Assembly: GCF_036867415.1 (NCBI RefSeq)
Contig: NZ_JBAJHU010000001.1
Coordinates: 620,001 to 684,000, forward strand
Source of the DNA: Rossellomorea sp036867415
Lineage (GTDB): Bacteria > Bacillota > Bacilli > Bacillales > Bacillaceae_B
Reading direction: 5' to 3'
Length of the DNA: 64,000 nucleotides
Shown here: piece by piece, positions 41,339 to 49,239 of the stretch
Layout: each line of letters opens with the position of its first letter
Position numbering within the stretch: position 1 is the stretch's first letter
Notes under the pieces: generated by a model
The model's database searches: none
What the model saw: the letters and a program-made list of their open reading frames with translations, nothing else
Told to the model about the DNA's origin: nothing
Position numbers and translations under genes: made by a program

Positions 41339-41370
41339 TTGACCATGTAGTGCACAACATCGTTTATCAT
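41339..41370 (+). promoter_or_regulatory. MerR-type promoter with 20-bp spacer and dyad operator
   Basis: -35 TTGACC (41339-41344) and -10 TATCAT (41365-41370) are 20 bp apart, with the near-perfect dyad ATGTAGTGCACAACAT (41345-41360) in the spacer. The overlong spacer with an internal dyad is the hallmark of MerR-activated promoters, here probably autoregulatory. Confidence 0.75.
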
Positions 41371-41390
41371 CATAGTAAGAGGTGGCCAAA

Positions 41391-41741
41391 ATGTACAAGG
41401 TAAGTGAGTTTTCAAACATGACCGGTCTGAGCAAAGAGACAATGCGCTATTATGCTGATATCGGATTGCTGGAGCCGGTCTATATCGATCCACACAACAA
41501 ATACCGCTACTATGATAACAATTCGTATCTTGTTGCGAGATTATTGGTGTACTTGAGGCGATTCAATTTTACCATTCAGGAAATGCTGGCTGTTGTAAAT
41601 GATGAATCATTTGATAACCTCGAGAGGTTGATCAGGGAAAAGAAAAGAAATTTAGAAGCAGAAGTAACACGTCTTCAGGGAATTATTGAAGAGATGGATG
41701 ATTTTTTTGAACTGGGAATAGGAGATGAGCAAAATGATTAA
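41391..41741 (+). CDS. MerR family transcriptional regulator
   Basis: The 116-residue protein has a MerR-type winged helix (YKVSEFSNMTGLSKETMRYYADIGLLEP, with the R-Y-Y pattern and DPHNKYRYYDNNS wing) and a coiled-coil dimerisation helix (about 70-110). It lacks a large C-terminal effector domain, so ligand sensing may lie with its partner gene. ATG 41391 follows AGAGGTGG; an in-frame GTG at 41382 overlaps the site. It is translationally coupled to the SRPBCC gene, whose start lies inside its last codons. Confidence 0.88.
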   Translation: MYKVSEFSNMTGLSKETMRYYADIGLLEPVYIDPHNKYRYYDNNSYLVARLLVYLRRFNFTIQEMLAVVNDESFDNLERLIREKKRNLEAEVTRLQGIIEEMDDFFELGIGDEQND

Positions 41742-42198
41742 ATGGAACGAAGAACGTATCATACCAGTAAACATTGAAGAAATTTGGAACTTGTTTAAAC
41801 TCGAAAACATTCAGCGGATCATGCCGAATGTAGTAGAAAATAAAGTATTGGAGCAAAAGGAAGGCGTGGTGGGAACAAAGATTCAACAGAAATACAAAGA
41901 AGGAAAACGTATAGAGACGTATATAGTAGAAGATTTGGAATATGATAACATGCCAAAAAAAAAACACAATAAAATTGGATTCACCTTGGCAAAGGCATTT
42001 GAAATCGAAGCCAGTTTTACGCTTGTTAAGATTGATGAAGAAGAAACCAACTTTATTTACAGTGGTCAGAACAAAGGATTGAACTTCCTTGGCAAAGTCC
42101 TGTTAAAACTGGGAGGCGAGAGAAACAACAACAAAGTAGTCACTGACTTTATGGATCGTGTAGAGAGTGAATCATTAAAAGAGAAAAGGAGAAAATAA
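41734..42198 (+). CDS. SRPBCC family protein coupled to MerR
   Basis: This 154-residue protein resembles START/SRPBCC ligand-binding proteins (IIPVNIEEIWNLFKLENIQRIMPNVVENKVLE at the N-terminus and a long C-terminal helix VVTDFMDRVESESLKEK). The start ATG 41734, seven bases after AGGAGATGA, lies within the last codons of the merR gene, so the two are co-translated. It probably binds the ligand that the small MerR protein cannot sense itself, paralleling the ArsR-SRPBCC pairs at 10-13 kb. The sequence match is moderate. Confidence 0.68.
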   Translation: MIKWNEERIIPVNIEEIWNLFKLENIQRIMPNVVENKVLEQKEGVVGTKIQQKYKEGKRIETYIVEDLEYDNMPKKKHNKIGFTLAKAFEIEASFTLVKIDEEETNFIYSGQNKGLNFLGKVLLKLGGERNNNKVVTDFMDRVESESLKEKRRK

Positions 42199-42226
42199 CC
42201 CCATCAATCGGGGTTGTTTTTTTTTG
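42197..42226 (+). terminator. Terminator of the merR operon
   Basis: AACCCC pairs with GGGGTT, followed by G and nine Ts; it starts in the stop codon of the SRPBCC gene. Confidence 0.85.
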
Positions 42227-42237
42227 TTTAAGTCTCT

Positions 42238-42289
42238 ATACACTCAGTGTATTATAATGTTTGGGCTACACTAAAAGCGGCTATATAAT
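42238..42289 (+). promoter_or_regulatory. Palindrome and distal promoter upstream of gltB
   Basis: ATACACT-C-AGTGTAT (42238-42252) is a perfect palindrome next to a TATAAT (42253-42258). Just downstream, TTGGGC (42261-42266) and TATAAT (42284-42289) are 17 bp apart, a convincing sigma-A promoter pointing to gltB. This would give a leader of nearly 390 nt or a separate small transcript. The rest of 42290-42590 is AT-rich with no open frame or strong hairpin that I can see. Confidence 0.5.
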
Positions 42290-42590
42290 ATTGAATTAAC
42301 AGCGGATTTATTACTAGGTACCGTAAAAAATCATCAATGAAATTTCGTCCCTTAAAAAAAAAATTCATAGAAAATTTTCACATAAAAATTCAAAAGAGTT
42401 AATAAGTATGTATCCTCCTTCAAGAGATTTTTGAAAACGATTTCTTTATTGAAATAGCAAGGTTTTAAAGTTTTTGAAAATTTAGTAAAATGGTGAATTT
42501 CCTTTCTTGTTTTCTTCTTGATATTCGACAAATATCGATGTTTAAAGGGTTAAAACCGTTGACTAAATTTTTCGTTTTTTCTATTTTTCA

Positions 42591-42599
42591 TGATATACT
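42591..42599 (+). promoter_or_regulatory. Extended -10 promoter element of gltB
   Basis: TGATATACT contains the TG-N extended -10 motif and TATACT; the -35 region is weak, as expected of a promoter needing an activator such as GltC. No gltC gene lies upstream, unlike the B. subtilis arrangement. Confidence 0.5.
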
Positions 42600-42677
42600 A
42601 ACAAAAATTAAGAAAATTCGATTAAAAGATTTTATTATCTTTCAATAATGGTAGTTAAGAAGAGGGGGACTTTATGT

Positions 42678-45600
42678 ATGAAAAATAATCTTCCTGTAGC
42701 GCAGGGATTGTATGATCCGGCGCATGAACATGAAGCATGTGGTATCGGAATGATTGCCAATATAGATGGCAGAAAGTCACACAATATCGTCCAGAACGCA
42801 ATTAATATCCTTTGCAACCTTGAGCACCGCGGCGGACAATCCGCAGATACAAGCACTGGTGACGGGGCTGGTATCCTTACACAAATTCCTCACAGGTTTT
42901 TCAAAAAGCAGTGTGAAAAAGAGGATATTATCTTGCCGGGCGAAGGTGAATACGGAGTAGGGATGGTCTTCCTTCCCGAACATTATGATTCGCGTATGCA
43001 AAGCAAGGAATTATTCGAACGCATCATCGAAGAAGAAGGACAGAAGACGCTTGGATGGAGACCTGTTCCGATCAATGATTCCTTTGTAGGGAAAGTCGCT
43101 TCCAAATCGAAGCCGTTTATCAGGCAAGTGTTTATAGGTGCTTCTGCTGATATGAAAACAAGAATGGATTTTGAACGAAAACTTTATGTAATCCGAAAAC
43201 GGATCGAGAAAGAAACATCAGAGATTGAGGAACTGAAGGACGTATACTTGTGCAGCTTATCTTCCACAACCATTGTATACAAAGGGATGCTCATTCCCGA
43301 ACAGCTCGATTCTTTTTACATCGACCTCAATCACCCTGAGTTCCAATCCGCACTTGCACTGGTGCATTCCCGCTTCAGTACGAATACATTTCCAAGCTGG
43401 CAGCGATCACACCCTAACCGATATACCATCCATAATGGAGAATTCAATACATTAAGAGGAAACGTCAATTGGATGAGAGCGCGTGAACAGCTATGCCATT
43501 CAACTGCTTTCAGTGAAGAAGAACTTGAGAAAATTCTCCCGGTCATTGATGAGACGGGCAGTGACTCATCCATGTTCGATAATGCATTCGAGTTCCTTCA
43601 CTTGTCTGGAAGGTCGCTTGCACATACAGCGATGATGATGGTGCCGGAGCCATGGGAAAATGATGATACAATCCATCCGAAGAAAAAAGACTTCTATGAA
43701 TACCACAGCTGCCTGATGGAGCCGTGGGACGGACCGGCAGCCCTCGTGTTTACAGATGGTAAACAGATCGGGGCATGTCTTGACCGTAACGGACTTCGGC
43801 CGGCAAGGTATTATGTAACAAAAAATGGCATGATTGTTCTCGGATCTGAAGTAGGGGCACTTGATATCTTTGCTGATGATATTGTCTACAAAGATCGTCT
43901 TCAGCCTGGGAAAATGCTTCTTGTCGATCTGGAGAAAGGAAGAATGGTCCCGGATGAAGAAATCAAACTCAGAGTGGCAAATGAACAGCCGTACAGACAT
44001 TGGCTGAATAACAATAAAAAAGAACTGAAGGACCTTCCTGAATCTCCATTTGGTCCAGAAATCTACACGTCTGAGGAAATATTGATCCAGCAGCAGGCGT
44101 TCGGATACACAACCGAGGAAGTAAACAAGCTCATCAAACCGATGGTAACCGATGGGAAAGATCCGGTCGGTTCGATGGGGTATGATTCACCCTTGGCAGT
44201 ACTGTCCAAGAAACCTCAACTGTTATTTAACTATTTCAAACAATTGTTTGCACAGGTCACAAACCCGCCAATCGATGCTATCCGTGAGCAGATCGTCACT
44301 TCCGTGGGAACGACGATCGGGGCTGAAGGCAACCTCGTGAACCCTGGTGCAGAAAGCTGCCGTCATATCCGTTTGGAGACACCGGTATTAACCTGTGAAG
44401 AGCTTGAAAAACTTCGTTATCAAAACGAAGAAGGATTCAAAGCGGTCACCCTGTCTACCTTATTTAAGGCAACCGAAGAAGAGGGCCAGCTTGAAGGAGC
44501 GCTGGACCGCATGTTCGGAGAAGCTGATGCTTCCATTAGAGAGGGAGCGACATTGCTGATTCTGTCTGACCGGGGAGTAGCAGCGGAACGTGCAGCTATT
44601 CCTGCATTATTGGCTGTTTCCGGACTCCATCAACACCTCATCCGTCAACGGACTCGCACGAAAGTCAGCATTCTCGTTGAATCCGGGGAGCCGAGGGAAG
44701 TTCATCACTTTGCCACCTTGCTTGGATACGGTGCTGAAGCCATCACACCATATCTTGCATATGAATCACTGCGTGAGCTTGTGAATAAAGGTGAGCTTCA
44801 GCATAAAACTCATAGAGAAGCTGTGAAGACCTATGTGAAAGCAGCAACCGATGGAGTCATGAAGGTCCTCTCGAAAATGGGGATTTCAACCATCCAAAGT
44901 TACCGCGGAGCTCAAATTTTCGAAGCGATCGGGATCCATAAAGAAGTGATCGACAAATACTTCACGCGGACTTCCTCAAGATTGGGCGGAATCAAGCTTG
45001 ATATCATTGAAAAAGAAGTGCTTATGCGCCACCGCAGAGCTTATGTCGATAGAAAAGACTACAACCGAACATTGGAATCAGGGGATGAATTCCAATACCG
45101 TAAAAATGGGGAAGATCATCAATACAATCCAAGTACGATTCATACCCTTCAACAGGCATGCAGAACGAATAACTTTGATACGTTCAAGAAATATTCTGCG
45201 ATGCTGACTGATGAGAAACAAAACCTGCAATCCCTTCGCGGACTTCTTTCTTTTAAAGAAAGACAGCCGGTTCCAATCGAAGAAGTTGAATCGGTGGAAG
45301 AAATCTGCCGGCGATTCAAGACAGGGGCGATGTCATTTGGTTCGATCAGTCAGGAAGCACATGAAGCACTGGCGATCGCCATGAACCGTATCGGCGGACG
45401 AAGCAACTCTGGTGAAGGCGGCGAGCATCCAAACCGATTCACTCGTGATGAAAGTGGAGACCTTCGCCGGAGTTCGATTAAGCAGGTTGCTTCCGGACGT
45501 TTCGGAGTGACTAGCCATTATCTTGTCAACGCAGATGAAATTCAAATAAAAGTAGCACAAGGCGCGAAGCCTGGCGAAGGCGGACACCTGCCAGGCAAGA

Positions 45601-47264
45601 AGGTTTATCCATGGGTGGCAGAAGTGCGTGGATCCACTCCGGGAGTGGAGCTTATTTCACCACCACCTCACCATGATATATACTCCATCGAAGATCTTGC
45701 AGAATTGATCCATAACCTGAAAAACGCAAACCCGCAGGCACGGATCAGCGTGAAACTCGTATCGGCTGTCGGTGTCGGGACAATAGCTGCAGGTGTGGCA
45801 AAAGGCCGTGCGGATGTAGTGTTGATCTCAGGATACGACGGAGGGACGGGGGCTGCTCCGAGAACAAGCTTGAAGCATACCGGTCTCCCTTGGGAAATCG
45901 GACTTGCAGAAGCACATCAGACCCTGTTGCTGAACCGCCTGCGTGACCGCATTGTCGTGGAAACAGACGGGAAAATGATGACCGGACGCGATGTTGTTGT
46001 AGCTTCCCTGCTTGGCGCGGAAGAGTTTGGCTTCTCAACTGCACCGCTTGTTGTCCTTGGATGCGTCATGATGCGCGTATGTCATATGAACACTTGTCCT
46101 GTCGGTATTGCGACACAGGATCCCGAGCTTCGCAAGAAATACATGGGCGACCCTGAACATGTGGCGAACTTCATGAGATTTGTTGCACAGGAAGCAAGGG
46201 AATTGATGGCACAGCTTGGATTCAGAACGATCAATGAAATGATCGGACGTACAGATGTCCTTCAATCAAATGAAGCAATTGACCATTGGAAAGCGAAAGG
46301 ACTTGATTTATCTGCGCTTCTACACCAGCCGGATGTACCTGAGAAAGTGAGCAGGTATGCTGTCAGAAAACAGGATCACGAACTTGAGAAGACATTTGAT
46401 TACCAGGAACTGATTCCAAGATGCCGGAAAGCGATTGAGAATAAGGAGCCGATTGAAGTCTCGACTGCCATCCGGAACATCAACCGTGTAACAGGTACGA
46501 TGCTTGGAAGCGAAATTACGAAGCGCTACGGTGCAGAAGGCCTGCCGGAAGACACGATCCGTTTGAAGTTCACGGGTTCGGCGGGGCAGAGCTTTGGAGC
46601 CTATATTCCGAAAGGATTGACCTTGAGACTAGTCGGGGATGCGAATGACTTCGTAGGAAAAGGATTATCAGGCGGTAAGATCATCGTTCATCCTGATCCT
46701 ACATCCACGTTTGTGCCTGAACGGAACACCATCATCGGAAATGTATCGTTCTACGGTGCCTCTGCCGGGGAGGCGTACATTTACGGAATTGCCGGAGAAC
46801 GCTTCTGTGTAAGAAACAGCGGTGCGAATGTAGTCGTAGAAGGCGTCGGTGATCACGGTTGTGAATACATGACCGGAGGCAGGGTGGTCATCCTGGGCCG
46901 TACAGGGCGGAATTTTGCGGCAGGAATGTCCGGTGGAACCGCCTATGTATTGGATGAGGACGGAACATTCAGTTCCCGCTGCAATAAGGAGCTTGTCCTT
47001 CTGCAACCACTATTCGATCCGGAAGAAACAAAGGAAGTATATGATCTGATTCAAAACTATGTTAATTATACAAATAGTGCGAATGGGAAGAAGATATTGG
47101 CTAATTGGGACGCGTATGTGTCCAAATTTGTACGGGTGATTCCGAAATCCTATCTGAAAATGAAAGAAAGAATTTCAGAACTGGAAAACAGCGGATTAGA
47201 GAAATACGAAGCTGAAATGACAGCCTTCGAAGAAAGCACAAAAATATTAGAACCGGCTAAATAA
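42678..47264 (+). CDS. gltB: Glutamate synthase large (alpha) subunit
   Basis: This 1528-residue enzyme makes glutamate from glutamine and 2-oxoglutarate. An N-terminal glutaminase domain begins after a 20-residue propeptide at catalytic Cys21 (HEHEACGIGM). The synthase domain follows, with FMN-binding regions (TGAMSFGSISQEAHE, SGYDGGTGAAPRTS) and a [3Fe-4S] motif around LGCVMMRVCHMNTCPVG. The C-terminal GXGXG beta-helix is also present (GLSGGKIIVHP, GERFCVRNSGANVVVEGVGDHGCEYMTGG). ATG 42678 fits AGAGGGGGA; the upstream ATG at 42648 has no site. Its gene is called gltA in B. subtilis. A repeat module begins at its stop codon. Confidence 0.97.
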   Translation: MKNNLPVAQGLYDPAHEHEACGIGMIANIDGRKSHNIVQNAINILCNLEHRGGQSADTSTGDGAGILTQIPHRFFKKQCEKEDIILPGEGEYGVGMVFLPEHYDSRMQSKELFERIIEEEGQKTLGWRPVPINDSFVGKVASKSKPFIRQVFIGASADMKTRMDFERKLYVIRKRIEKETSEIEELKDVYLCSLSSTTIVYKGMLIPEQLDSFYIDLNHPEFQSALALVHSRFSTNTFPSWQRSHPNRYTIHNGEFNTLRGNVNWMRAREQLCHSTAFSEEELEKILPVIDETGSDSSMFDNAFEFLHLSGRSLAHTAMMMVPEPWENDDTIHPKKKDFYEYHSCLMEPWDGPAALVFTDGKQIGACLDRNGLRPARYYVTKNGMIVLGSEVGALDIFADDIVYKDRLQPGKMLLVDLEKGRMVPDEEIKLRVANEQPYRHWLNNNKKELKDLPESPFGPEIYTSEEILIQQQAFGYTTEEVNKLIKPMVTDGKDPVGSMGYDSPLAVLSKKPQLLFNYFKQLFAQVTNPPIDAIREQIVTSVGTTIGAEGNLVNPGAESCRHIRLETPVLTCEELEKLRYQNEEGFKAVTLSTLFKATEEEGQLEGALDRMFGEADASIREGATLLILSDRGVAAERAAIPALLAVSGLHQHLIRQRTRTKVSILVESGEPREVHHFATLLGYGAEAITPYLAYESLRELVNKGELQHKTHREAVKTYVKAATDGVMKVLSKMGISTIQSYRGAQIFEAIGIHKEVIDKYFTRTSSRLGGIKLDIIEKEVLMRHRRAYVDRKDYNRTLESGDEFQYRKNGEDHQYNPSTIHTLQQACRTNNFDTFKKYSAMLTDEKQNLQSLRGLLSFKERQPVPIEEVESVEEICRRFKTGAMSFGSISQEAHEALAIAMNRIGGRSNSGEGGEHPNRFTRDESGDLRRSSIKQVASGRFGVTSHYLVNADEIQIKVAQGAKPGEGGHLPGKKVYPWVAEVRGSTPGVELISPPPHHDIYSIEDLAELIHNLKNANPQARISVKLVSAVGVGTIAAGVAKGRADVVLISGYDGGTGAAPRTSLKHTGLPWEIGLAEAHQTLLLNRLRDRIVVETDGKMMTGRDVVVASLLGAEEFGFSTAPLVVLGCVMMRVCHMNTCPVGIATQDPELRKKYMGDPEHVANFMRFVAQEARELMAQLGFRTINEMIGRTDVLQSNEAIDHWKAKGLDLSALLHQPDVPEKVSRYAVRKQDHELEKTFDYQELIPRCRKAIENKEPIEVSTAIRNINRVTGTMLGSEITKRYGAEGLPEDTIRLKFTGSAGQSFGAYIPKGLTLRLVGDANDFVGKGLSGGKIIVHPDPTSTFVPERNTIIGNVSFYGASAGEAYIYGIAGERFCVRNSGANVVVEGVGDHGCEYMTGGRVVILGRTGRNFAAGMSGGTAYVLDEDGTFSSRCNKELVLLQPLFDPEETKEVYDLIQNYVNYTNSANGKKILANWDAYVSKFVRVIPKSYLKMKERISELENSGLEKYEAEMTAFEESTKILEPAK

Positions 47265-47388
47265 GAAAAGCGAAAGGGCTTTGGTCAGAAGCGGGTGGCA
47301 TAAGACGACTCGGACACGAAGGCGCCCTTTGCCTTCTTGGCCGATTTGGCTTATGACATGTGCCTCTAAGCCCTGTAGCTGGACAGTT
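47264..47388 (-). repeat. Solo ~125-bp hairpin repeat module (copy D) between gltB and gltD
   Basis: Read on the minus strand it matches the second ~120-bp module of the composite repeats (TGTCCAGC... AGAGGCACATGTCATAAG... CCAAGAAGGC... CTTTTCT). It starts in the gltB stop codon and ends just before the gltD ribosome binding site, so it fills the intercistronic gap almost exactly. It is foldable into a long imperfect hairpin around GCCTTCTTGG/CACGAAGGC. Confidence 0.82.
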
Positions 47389-47408
47389 AAAAAAGGAGGG
47401 GGATATGA

Positions 47409-48896
47409 ATGGGAAAACCAACTGGTTTCATGGAATATAAGAGACAGCCGCTGGATGAAAGGAATCCTGCCGAACGGACGAAAGACTGGGATGATTATAC
47501 CCTCCCGCTTTCCGAGGAAGAAGTCAAAAAGCAGGGGGCGCGGTGCATGGATTGCGGTGTCCCTACCTGTCAGTCCGGTATGGAACTTGCAGGGGTCACG
47601 ACGGGGTGCCCAGTTTATCATCTGATTCCAGAATGGAATGACCTGGTGTATCAAGGGCAATGGAAAGAAGCATTAAAGCGCGAGCATGAAATGAATAATT
47701 TCCCGGAATTCACAGGTTTTGCTTGTCCGGCACCTTGTGAAGGAGCATGTGTCCTTGGCATCAATGAACCTCCTGTCGCAATCAGGACGGTGGAAAGGTC
47801 CATAATTGAGAAGGGGTTTGAAGAAGGATGGGTCGTACCTCAGCCTCCTGAGATCCGGACGGGTAAACGGGTCGCGGTAGTAGGTTCCGGACCGGCAGGG
47901 CTTGCCGCCGCAGCACAACTGAATAAAGCAGGTCATCTGGTAACCGTATTCGAACGAAATGACCGAGTGGGCGGTTTATTAACCTATGGAATTCCTGAAA
48001 TGAAGCTTCCATATTCTATTGTAAAGAGACGTGTGGATATTCTGGAAAAAGAGGGAATTACATTTATTACCAATACAGAAGTAGGCAAGGACATTTCCGC
48101 TTCGGAATTGAAGAGTGAATTTGATGCGGTCATCCTTTGCGGGGGAGCGACGGTTCATCGTAATCTGGAGGTGGAAGGCAGAAACTTGAAAGGTGTCCAC
48201 TATGCAATGGACTTCCTGCACGCCAACACGAAGAGCTTACTGGACTCCAATTTCGAAGATGGGAACTTTCTATCTGCAGCCGGGAAGAATGTAATTGTCA
48301 TCGGCGGGGGTGATACCGGTACAGATTGTCTGGCTACGTCCATTCGACATAACTGCAAGAGCCTGACTCAATTCGATATATATGCGAAAAAAGGATCCAT
48401 CCGGGACGAAGTGGGGAACCCCTGGCCGCAGTATCCGGTCATCCACCGTGTGGAATACGGACAGAAGGAAGCGGAAGAAGTATTCGGTCATGACCCCCGT
48501 GCCTATGCAGTCATGACGAAGAAGTTCGTCGGGGACGAAGAAGGGCATATTAAGGAAGTGCATACGGTGAACGTTTCATTGAAAATCGATGAGAACGGCA
48601 ATCGTATACGGGAGGAACTTCCCGGCACGGAAAAAGTCTGGCCTGCCGACCTTGTCCTTCTTGCGATAGGCTTCAGTGGTCCGGAGCAAGGTCTGTTGAA
48701 GGGGCTTGAAGTTGAAACGAAAAGCAACACAACTGTCGATGCAGAGTACGATACCTACACAACAAATGTTGAAGGTGTCTTTGCAGCAGGAGACATGCGA
48801 AGGGGCCAAAGTCTGATCGTATGGGCGATCAATGAAGGACGCGGGGCAGCGCGGGAATGCGACCGCTTCTTAATGGGAACAACTGAACTACCATAG
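47409..48896 (+). CDS. gltD: Glutamate synthase small (beta) subunit
   Basis: GltD is the 495-residue NADPH-dependent flavoprotein that supplies electrons to GltB. It has an N-terminal [4Fe-4S]-binding region (CMDCGVPTC and CPAPCEGACVLG), an FAD-binding GSGPAGLAAAAQL motif, a second nucleotide-binding VIGGGDTGTDC motif and a C-terminal FAAGDMRRGQSLIVWAINEGR. ATG 47409 follows AGGAGGGGG by seven bases. It is the second gene of gltBD, separated from gltB by a repeat module. A terminator follows. Confidence 0.96.
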   Translation: MGKPTGFMEYKRQPLDERNPAERTKDWDDYTLPLSEEEVKKQGARCMDCGVPTCQSGMELAGVTTGCPVYHLIPEWNDLVYQGQWKEALKREHEMNNFPEFTGFACPAPCEGACVLGINEPPVAIRTVERSIIEKGFEEGWVVPQPPEIRTGKRVAVVGSGPAGLAAAAQLNKAGHLVTVFERNDRVGGLLTYGIPEMKLPYSIVKRRVDILEKEGITFITNTEVGKDISASELKSEFDAVILCGGATVHRNLEVEGRNLKGVHYAMDFLHANTKSLLDSNFEDGNFLSAAGKNVIVIGGGDTGTDCLATSIRHNCKSLTQFDIYAKKGSIRDEVGNPWPQYPVIHRVEYGQKEAEEVFGHDPRAYAVMTKKFVGDEEGHIKEVHTVNVSLKIDENGNRIREELPGTEKVWPADLVLLAIGFSGPEQGLLKGLEVETKSNTTVDAEYDTYTTNVEGVFAAGDMRRGQSLIVWAINEGRGAARECDRFLMGTTELP

Positions 48897-48907
48897 TTGA
48901 AGAACGG

Positions 48908-48942
48908 ACCTCCAGGGAATCATCCTTGGGGGTCTATTTTTG
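48908..48942 (+). terminator. Terminator of gltBD
   Basis: GACCTCCAGGGA pairs with TCCTTGGGGGTC (G-T pairs allowed), followed by TATTTTTG. Confidence 0.85.
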
Positions 48943-48967
48943 ATAAAAGAATCATTCGAAAAAAGCC

Positions 48968-48996
48968 TTGCCATTACCAGAATTTTCTATTACTAT
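48968..48996 (+). promoter_or_regulatory. Sigma-A promoter of the GlcNAc PTS gene
   Basis: -35 TTGCCA (48968-48973) and -10 TACTAT (48991-48996) are 17 bp apart. Transcription would begin near 49003, leaving a leader of about 237 nt. Confidence 0.6.
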
Positions 48997-49048
48997 TCTA
49001 CTAAGCCATAAGTCTCTTTTCTCCTGTGTTTTTTAAGGGGAAAATGGA

Positions 49049-49062
49049 TGAAAGGGTTTTCA
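49049..49062 (+). promoter_or_regulatory. cre-like site in the nagP leader
   Basis: TGAAAGGGTTTTCA fits the cre consensus at 13 of 14 positions (C to G in the central CG) and lies about 47 bp after the predicted transcription start. Confidence 0.4.
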
Positions 49063-49093
49063 TTTAAAAATACATATGATTCTAAACTCGTAC

Positions 49094-49191
49094 ACTTATG
49101 AATAGTTTCTACTAGGGGAAGTTTTGTCCGGGGCAGGGCAAAACTTCCTGCCTCCACAAGACGGTAAGTGATGTCAGTGATATTCATAAGT
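49094..49191 (+). ncRNA. Candidate structured 5' leader RNA of the GlcNAc PTS gene
   Basis: A perfect 11-bp closing stem, ACTTATGAATA (49094-49104) with TATTCATAAGT (49181-49191), encloses 76 nt. Inside, GGAAGTTTTGTCC (49117-49129) and GGGCAAAACTTCC (49136-49148) form a 13-bp hairpin with loop GGGGCA. The alternative stem GGGGCAGG/CCTGCCTC (49130-49137 with 49147-49154) excludes it, so the RNA may be bistable. I could not match it to a known riboswitch, T-box or PTS RAT antiterminator. No intrinsic terminator is visible before the gene. Confidence 0.5.
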
Positions 49192-49239
49192 TGGCCGAAA
49201 AGAATCAGCGGAGAACTCACAAGATAGGGGGAAAAGAAA

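Noticed and set aside
42365..42385. TnrA-type site (TGTNA-N7-TNACA) upstream of gltB
   Set aside because: Only one half (TCACA) fits; the other half has several mismatches.
47281..47625. A plus-strand frame bridging gltB and gltD
   Set aside because: It consists of the repeat module D and an out-of-frame piece of gltD.
49115..49150. PTS antiterminator (RAT) site
   Set aside because: The 3' half GGCAAAAC recalls RAT sites, but the 5' half lacks the GTTACTG element and no overlapping terminator exists.
49105..49160. Purine riboswitch-like GTTTCTAC and glmS-like GC-rich segments in the nagP leader
   Set aside because: The rest of the purine aptamer (paired loop motifs) and the glmS ribozyme core (TATCGA/TCGGCGGATG-type strands) are absent, so the leader is reported only as an unclassified structure.
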